NCBI GenBank assembly: GCA_020205615.1
Contig: CM035169.1
Span: 13,833,258 to 13,897,257 of the forward strand
Source of the DNA: Panax quinquefolius
Taxonomy: Eukaryota > Streptophyta > Magnoliopsida > Apiales > Araliaceae
Length of the DNA: 64,000 nt
Reading direction: 5' to 3'
Shown here: positions 57,721 through 64,000 of the stretch, in pieces
Layout: each line of letters begins with the position of its first letter
How positions within the stretch are numbered: position 1 is the stretch's first letter
Notes under the pieces: generated by a model
Database searches by the model: none
What the model was told of the DNA's origin: nothing
The model's input: only the letters and a program-made list of their open reading frames with translations
Position numbers and translations under genes: made by a program

Positions 57721-58143
57721 ATCTAAAAAGTGATCCTGTTATTAACAAGATGATGAAATCGCCTTAGACTTATCTAAAATTGAAGCGCTTTGATGGTACT
57801 AATTTTAGCGATGGTGCGAAGACATACTATTTTATTTGGAAACCATGAACTTAGAATATGTGTTGTATGAGGATGCTCTTGTCATATTCGTGAATGATAT
57901 TACTCCTCTTCTTTGTTGAAATTGTTGAAAAGTTTGATTTCGATAAATCGCAAAAAGAGACTATGTTAAGGATAATCGTGCGCGGTCGTCGATATTTGTT
58001 ACACTATTTGTCTAATTCTCATTTGAGATATATTATCCGTATATGAAAGTGCTAAGAAGATTTGGGAAGCTTTAAAATCTAAGTATGCGGTTGAAAACTC
58101 TGGACTTAAGAAATATGTTGCGTCAAAATTTCTAGATTTTAAG

Positions 58144-58780
58144 ATGCAAGACGGGAAATCTGTTATAGATCAAGTTCATACATACCAAACAATTGTGGGG
58201 GAAGTCATTGGGGAAGGAATGAAAATATGCGAGAATTTCCAAGTTGCTGTACTTATCGAAAAATTACCACCCTCGTGGAAAAATTATAAGATGAACCTCA
58301 AACATGAAACTAAAGATTTCACTATGCAGGAATTAGTGGCACACATCCATATGAAGAACAAAAGCAGGGGCTAAAGAAAGGGGAGACGTAGTTCCAACTC
58401 ATACTGTCAAAGCTAATCTCGTAGAACAAAAGCCACAGTGGAAGAGCCAAAATCATCAGTCCAAAAACTACAAAGGGAAAAATCAAAAATCAATGGGAAG
58501 AAAGGATAATAGGTTCAACAATTCCAATCAAATTCAGAAACCTTTATCTTTCACTAAAGGTCCTTGCTTCGTATGTGGCAGACCTGGCCATATTGCTATG
58601 AAGTGTCACTTTCGCAAGGGGCAAGATAACAAAAATAATAATTCTCAGCCTAAGCCCCAAGCAAATTTAATTGAATCCGATGATATTATCGTTGCTGTAG
58701 TCTCGGAAGTAAACCTTGTTGACAACTTCACAGAATGGGTAGTAGATACCGGAGCCACTGTATTACATTTACGCGGATAG
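58144..58780 (+). pseudogene. copia Gag, zinc knuckle and protease remnants
   Basis: 58144-58374 encodes the Gag UBN2-like region (VIDQVHTYQTIVGEVIGEGM, AVLIEKLPPSWKNYK). 58493-58780 encodes a CCHC zinc knuckle (CFVCGRPGHIAMKC) and then the protease active site region (EWVVDTGATVLHL). A frame change separates the two. Confidence 0.85.
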
Positions 58781-59117
58781 AGGCGTAATCCTCAACTACG
58801 AAAATGTGACTAATGGAGAAAAGGTCTTTATGGGGATTCTCGAGCCACCAATGTTATGAAAAGGAAAAGTCTTACTAAAATTAACCACGGGAAAACCATT
58901 CGCCTACAAGATGTACTTTCATGTGCCCGATATTATTAGTAGGAATCTTGTATCCGGGTCTTTGTTGAACAAAGTGGCATTAAACTTGTGTTTGAGTCGA
59001 TAAACTTGTATTTACTCGTAATGGGGAATTTGTTGGGAAAGGTTTTTGTAATGGGGTTTATTTGTACTTGATGCTTCTTTGAATTGAATAATAAGAATGC
59101 TTCTTTGCTTATATTAT

Positions 59118-59850
59118 TGAATCTTTGGATATGTGGCATGCTAGATTAGGACACGTGAATGTAGCTTCTATTAAAAAGTTGAAACAACTTGAACTTATAC
59201 CTAATCTTGCAAATACCGAAGTTTAACAAATGCGAAATTTGTGTAGAAGCAAAACATCTTTAAAAACCTTTTAAAAGTGTTGAAAGACAAATGAATTACT
59301 TGAGTTAATTCACGGTGACCTAGGTGATTTTAAAAATACTACAGTAGAGGTGGTAAGAAATATTATATTTCTTTTGTGGATGATATGTCTAGATATACTC
59401 GAATTTATCTACTTTCCTCTAAAGATGAAGCGGAAGAAATGTTTATTAAATATAAAGCTGAAGTTGAAAATCAGTTAGAAAGAAAAATTAAAAGACTTAG
59501 ATCTGATCGTGGAGGTGAATATGATTCAGAAGTCTTAAAAAATTTTGTGAACTAAATGGAATAATACATGAAACTTCTCCTCCTTATTCTCCACAATCCA
59601 ATGGAGTTGAGAAAGAAAAAATAGAACACTTAAAGATATGATGAATGCTATGTTAATTAGTTCGGTTTACCTCTAATATGTGGGGAGAAGCTTGCTTTTC
59701 TCGCAAATCATATTTTAAATAGAGTTCCACATAAAAAGTTAGACTCTACACCATATCATTTATGGAAAAAATATGCACCTAATTTGGGGTATCTTAAAGT
59801 GTGGGGTGTCTACAGCTAAAGTAGCTATCTAGGAATTTAAAAGAAATAAA
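59118..59850 (+). pseudogene. copia GAG-pre-integrase and integrase remnants
   Basis: The order is [20 protein letters not shown] (59128 on), DDMSRYTRIYLLSSKDEAEE (about 59377), RLRSDRGGEYDSEVLKNF (about 59497) and SPPYSPQSNGVEK. This carries part of the DDE integrase core. Several frameshifts are present. Confidence 0.8.
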
Positions 59851-60194
59851 ATTGGACCTAAAACAATGGATTGTATTTTTATTGGATATGCCTCTAATAG
59901 TCTTCGCTTATAGATTTTGGTAATTAAAGATGCAACTAATAATTATCAAAATAATTCAATTTTGGAAACAAAAAGATGCAAATTTTTTGAAAATATATTT
60001 CAATGAAAATTAGAGATGTGGGCAATCCTTACATTAGTGAACCACTTAAAAGGAAAGATAAAGAGCTGTACTGCATCTCTTAGAAGTAAAAGACTACGTT
60101 TTGAGAAAACTTTTGGTCCGATTTTATAAGCTGCTTTTATAACCGAAGATGACCCTAAAACTTATGAAGAAGCAATGAAATCTTTTTGATGCAA

Positions 60195-61400
60195 ATTTTT
60201 GGAAGGATGCTATTAATAGTGAGCTAGAATCTATTATGTCTAACCATACATGGGAGCTAGTTAATTTGCCTAGAGGATGTAAACCTATTGGATGTAAATG
60301 GGTGTTTAAAAGAAGTTAAAAGTCGATGGGTCTATTGATAAATTTAAGGCAAAACTTGTAGCAAAAGGGTTTACTCAAAAGGAAGGTTTTGATTATTTTG
60401 ACACTTACTCACCTCATAGGTGACTAAATTAGCAACTATAAAATTCTAATTGCTTTAATTTTCTATTCATAAATTGATAATCCACCAAATGGACGTTAAA
60501 AGCGCTTTTTTGAATGGAGAGTTAAATGAAGAAATATATATGTGTCACTTTGAAGGTTTTGTTGTTCGGTGAAGAACATAAAGTGTGTAGACTTGTAAAA
60601 TCTTTGTTTGGTTTGAAACAAGCACCAAAACAATGGAATGACAAATTTAATAGAACTCTCTTGTCTAATAATTTTGTGACAAATGAATCGATAGTTGTAA
60701 TCATAGTAGATTGATGGAAATTGTGGTGTGATTATTTGTTTATATGTGGATGACTTGCTTATATTTGAAGTGCTTGATGAGAAAGTTGTGAAAACTACAA
60801 AAGAGTTTTTATCTTCTAAATTTGATATGAAAGATTTAGGAGAAGCAGATTTGATTCTTGGCATGAAAATAAATAAACATGCAAATGGTTTAGTTTTATC
60901 ACAGTCTCATTATGTGGAAAATATTCTTAAGAAATTTGATTTCTTTAATGAAGAGCCATTAAGAACCCTTTATGACTCTAGTGTGCATTTAAAAAGAAAA
61001 ATAAAGGGAATGGTATTACCACAAGTTGAATATGCTAGAATCATTGGTAGTGTAATGTATTTAATGAAATCGCACTTCATTCACGATATTGCATATGCTT
61101 ATTAGTGAGACTTAGCGAGATATACATAATCCTTCACAAGAACATTGGAATGCATTCATCACGACTAATGAGGTATTTAAAAGGAGCAGTTAATGTAGGT
61201 GTACATTTCTTTGGTCATCCTAGTGTTTTAGAAGGATATTGTGATGCTAATTGGGTATCGATAACGATGAAACAAACTCCACTAGTGGTTATGTGTTTAC
61301 TTTAGGTGGAGGAGTCATTTCTTGGAAATCGCTAAACAAACTTGTGTCTGCTAGATCTACTATGGAATCTGAATTTATTGCTTTAGAATTGGCGGTCTGA
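60195..61400 (+). pseudogene. copia reverse transcriptase and RNase H remnants
   Basis: The sequence shows [59 protein letters not shown] and the catalytic YVDD (ICLYVDDLLIFE, about 60738). KDLGEADLILGMKI and then the RNase H motifs YCDANW (about 61239) and [11 protein letters not shown] (about 61360) follow. Stops and frameshifts between blocks make it inactive. Confidence 0.88.
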
Positions 61401-62275
61401 AGCGAGTGGATAAGAATTTATTGGGCGATATACCATTGTGGTATAAGCGGAGATTCCATCTATTCTTTACATTGTGATTCTCAAGCTGGCTATTAGCGAG
61501 GCATTGAACCATGTTTATAATGGAAAGCAGAGACACATTAAGCGAGGCACAATATTGTATTACGAGGACCCGATCAAGAATGGAGTTATTTCCATGGAAT
61601 TTGTAAGGTGCGAAAAGAACTCAATGGATCGACTTTACTAAGAGATTGAATAAAAGGTAGTCAAGAAACATCCGGAGGGATGGGATTATTGCCATTATTT
61701 TGAGTAAATAATATGTGATGGAAACCCAACCCATGTGATTGGAGATCCCATGAATTGGGTTCAATGGGTAATAACAAGTCATGTAATTATTTAATTATAG
61801 CACTACAATTATTTATATCCCTTCTTGTGTGCATGTGGTGCTTACTGACAAATTGTGAAAGGATGAATCGTTTAGATTCTTAATGAAACTCATAGCCTCT
61901 AAAGGGTGGTGTATGTCAGTATACACTTGATGGGTTCACCTATATAAAGGTGGAAGTGTAGGCCGCTTCCTATGAGAGTCCTTGGCAAACTCTCTAGAGC
62001 CTTTATGAAAATCTAGGACATGGCGATGTGGCTTTAAAGCGCGCCAAACCAGCGGACTTGTTTGGATTCGAGATTTAAGATATGTGCAAACTCAATGATT
62101 ATATAATGGATAATAGGTTCAAGAATATAATTCACCTATAATCTATAATCATGAGCTTGTTCCACTAAGTGTCGATTCAAACCCATAAGGTATCGACGTT
62201 ATGTATCTAAAATCCATTGCCTCTTCACTTCTTTTTATTTTTCTATCTTCGATAATTTTTGGATCATGTGGGGAT

Positions 62276-63094
62276 TGTTGGTTATGCTCAAAAAAATCTT
62301 ATGGTTTTCAAAGTCCCACATTGGCTAGTTTAGGAATTCTTATAGTGCGTATTAGTACTTGTTGTCGTGGGCTTAGAATAACGTGGTTGAGGAAATAGGG
62401 ATGGGCTCAGCATACGTGAGGACGGCTAAGGAATTGGGCTAAGCTGAGCTTGGTTCTTCGGACTTTCGTTCGGAAAACCTTAGTGCGTGTATGCTTGTAG
62501 CGATCGCCCATGTGAGGGGTGTCCGATCCGGTGGATTGTGCTTGTGGTGCACCCAGTCCATATCCTTCTTCTCGCGAAAGTACGCAATCGAAGGTTTTCT
62601 TAGTTGAATCTCGGAGAGTGAGCACCGCTCTTTGTTGCTACATTGTTCTTCTCTTGCTGAAGCTTCATTATCGCAATTGATAGTCTTTGATCTTGCTATT
62701 GATATATATTTACAACAATCTAAAAAGTGATCCTGTTATTAACAAGATGATGAAATCTGCCTTAGACTTATCTAAAATTGAACGCTTTGATGGTACTAAT
62801 TTTAAGCGATGGTCTGAAGACATACTATTTTATTTGGAAACCATGAACTTAGAATATGTGTTGTATGAGGATGCTCTTGCTGTTACTTAGTATAAGACTT
62901 TTCGGCTACGCCTAAGCCTCTTTCATATAATAAAATGTTGTTCTAATTTTTGTTAAACGCCATGCTCTTGTTGCTACATTGTTCTTGCTTCTGCTAGACT
63001 TACATTATCGCAATTTATATTCGCTACATATCTTTATGATTGATAGTCTTCTTGCATCGCTTATTGTGACTGCTATTGATATATATTTACAACA
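62276..63094 (+). repeat. Composite 3' end: LTR, Gag-start fragment, partial LTR
   Basis: A second LTR runs 62276-62717. It is followed, as if it were a 5' LTR, by ATCTAAAAAGTGATCCTG and the Gag start (IERFDGTNFKRWSEDILFYL, about 62778) to about 62890. A third, truncated LTR copy (about 62964-63094) carries the terminal TTTACAACA that abuts the target duplication. Confidence 0.85.
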
Positions 63095-63741
63095 TTAATT
63101 TTGGTGGTTCTTCCTTTCTGAAGGATATTCTCAACTTGGTCTACATTTGTGAATGCAATGGCCTTCCTGAAGTTGCAAACTACTGGAAACAAGTTATCAA
63201 GGTGAACGATTACCAAAAAACATGGTTTGTGAATCGGATTGTTTCCTCGATGTTCAACACAGTTTCAGGCAAGAAAATTGCCATTTTAGGATTTGCATTC
63301 AAGAAAGACTCTGGTGACACAGGGGAGACTTCGGCAATATGATGTGTGCAAGGGGCTAATTGGTGACAAGGCCAAGTTGAGCATATATGATCCACAGGTG
63401 ACTGAAGATCAAATACAGAGGGATTTGTCTTTGAACAAGTTTGATTGGGATCATCCGGTTCATCTCCAACCATTGAGCCCCACATCTGTTAATGAATAAC
63501 GGTGGTTTGCGAAGCGTATGAGGCCACAAAGGATGCTCATGGTATCTGCATTCTGACCGAGTGGGATGAGTTCAAGAATCTTGATTTCCAGAGGATTTAC
63601 AACAACATGCAAAAGCCTGCATTCATGTTTGATGGAAGGAATGTTGTGAACCCAGAAAAGCTGAGGGAGATTGGATTTATTGTGTACTCAATTGGGAAGC
63701 CTTTGGATCCATGGGTCAAAGATTTGCCTGCTGTGGCATAA

Positions 63742-64000
63742 GGATACCATAAACTCTGGAAGGAGGTTTGAATCTTTGAAATTCATAGCTTTCATGTAGG
63801 ATACTTTTATTTGGCAATTTGTTTAGCCTCAAGAATATGAATTCTTCTCTGTCTTTAAATCTCTTTAGTCAGCGTCACTGTAATTTTATACTTCCAATGA
63901 TCCCTCAATATGTGTTGACAATCAAAGGTTTGATTGATGTTTTAGCTTATAATTATTACGCAATCAATATGTGTTATCAGAAATGATCAAGTCTTCATCA
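63742..64000 (+). other. Former 3' UTR of UGD
   Basis: A T-rich sequence after the UGD stop with no ORF. The window ends here. Confidence 0.5.

Larger units (their letters stand above)
57223..63094 (+). mobile_element. Degenerate Ty1/copia retrotransposon in the UGD coding region
   Basis: The element starts TGTTGGTTATGC and ends TTTACAACA, flanked by the target duplication TTAAT (57218-57222 and 63095-63099). The 5' LTR is 57223-57720. The domain order is that of copia: Gag, zinc knuckle, protease, integrase, reverse transcriptase, RNase H. All frames are broken by stops and frameshifts. A polypurine tract (TGTGGGGAT) precedes the second LTR at 62276. The 3' end is unusual: an LTR, a copy of the Gag start, then a partial LTR. 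Confidence 0.93.
56412..63741 (+). pseudogene. UGD: UDP-glucose 6-dehydrogenase gene split by a copia element
   Basis: The left part (56412-57222) encodes the NAD-binding half ([56 protein letters not shown]). The right part (63095-63741) resumes at NFGGS and runs to the usual C-terminus (IGKPLDPWVKDLPAVA). Together they cover the full family length without an intron. UGD oxidises UDP-glucose to UDP-glucuronate for cell wall polysaccharides. A 5.9 kb copia element interrupts the coding region, and the flanks would join in frame once the duplicated TTAAT is discounted. The catalytic Cys in the family GGSCF motif reads Ser here (GGSSF). There are also three one-base frameshifts: an extra A in the A run at 56973-56977, an extra base near 63340 and a missing base near 63496. 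It cannot encode an active enzyme. Confidence 0.93.

Noticed and set aside
1..64000. CRISPR arrays, bacterial operons or a defence-type gene system
   Set aside because: The sequence is a plant nuclear genome with spliceosomal introns; no such structures are present.

Overview
The window is nuclear DNA from a flowering plant, most likely a eudicot. It has intron-rich genes with GT-AG introns, AT-rich intergenic DNA, plant-specific proteins (plastid biotin carboxyl carrier protein, a plant-type diacylglycerol kinase with a membrane anchor, UGT83-like glycosyltransferases) and many plant LTR retrotransposons. I cannot name the species.

Five genes look intact, and their splice sites and reading frames close without error. 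(1) A 395-aa NOL1/NOP2/Sun RNA m5C methyltransferase lies on the minus strand at 9317-17777; its second intron holds a 4.8 kb Ty3/gypsy element. (2) The 26S proteasome ubiquitin receptor RPN10 lies on the minus strand at 19649-25978 (404 aa). (3) Plastid BCCP of acetyl-CoA carboxylase lies on the minus strand at 27452-30407 (286 aa). (4) 40S ribosomal protein S19 lies on the plus strand at 37667-40407 (143 aa). (5) A DGK1/2-type diacylglycerol kinase lies on the plus strand at 44349-54359 (723 aa), with two small LTR elements in its introns and several short upstream ORFs.

Three genes are broken: a UGT83-like gene with three frameshifts (31313-32716), a more decayed relative beside it (33230-34065), and a UDP-glucose 6-dehydrogenase gene (56412-63741) split by a Ty1/copia element and carrying three small frameshifts.

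The left end (1-8350) is a repeat and transposon zone. It holds a tandem LTR-like repeat, a PIF/Harbinger transposase remnant and a TTCAGAC-rich subterminal-repeat block. Most striking is a run of exon fragments from at least five unrelated host genes (SMXL-type, O-fucosyltransferase, acetyl-CoA synthetase, AIR carboxylase, HRQ1-like helicase). All are in the same orientation and they end at a Helitron-like 3' terminus, which looks like a multi-gene capture event.

The remaining mobile DNA is well bounded. Six LTR insertions have target-site duplications I could read directly: gypsy in the methyltransferase intron (CTAGC), a TRIM (GAAAT), a solo LTR (ATAAC), two short elements in the DGK gene (ATGAC and TGAAA), and copia in UGD (TTAAT). 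Several small foldback elements lie between genes. The genes are unrelated housekeeping or metabolic genes and do not form a pathway cluster. The interest is in how transposons have captured, interrupted and enlarged genes here.
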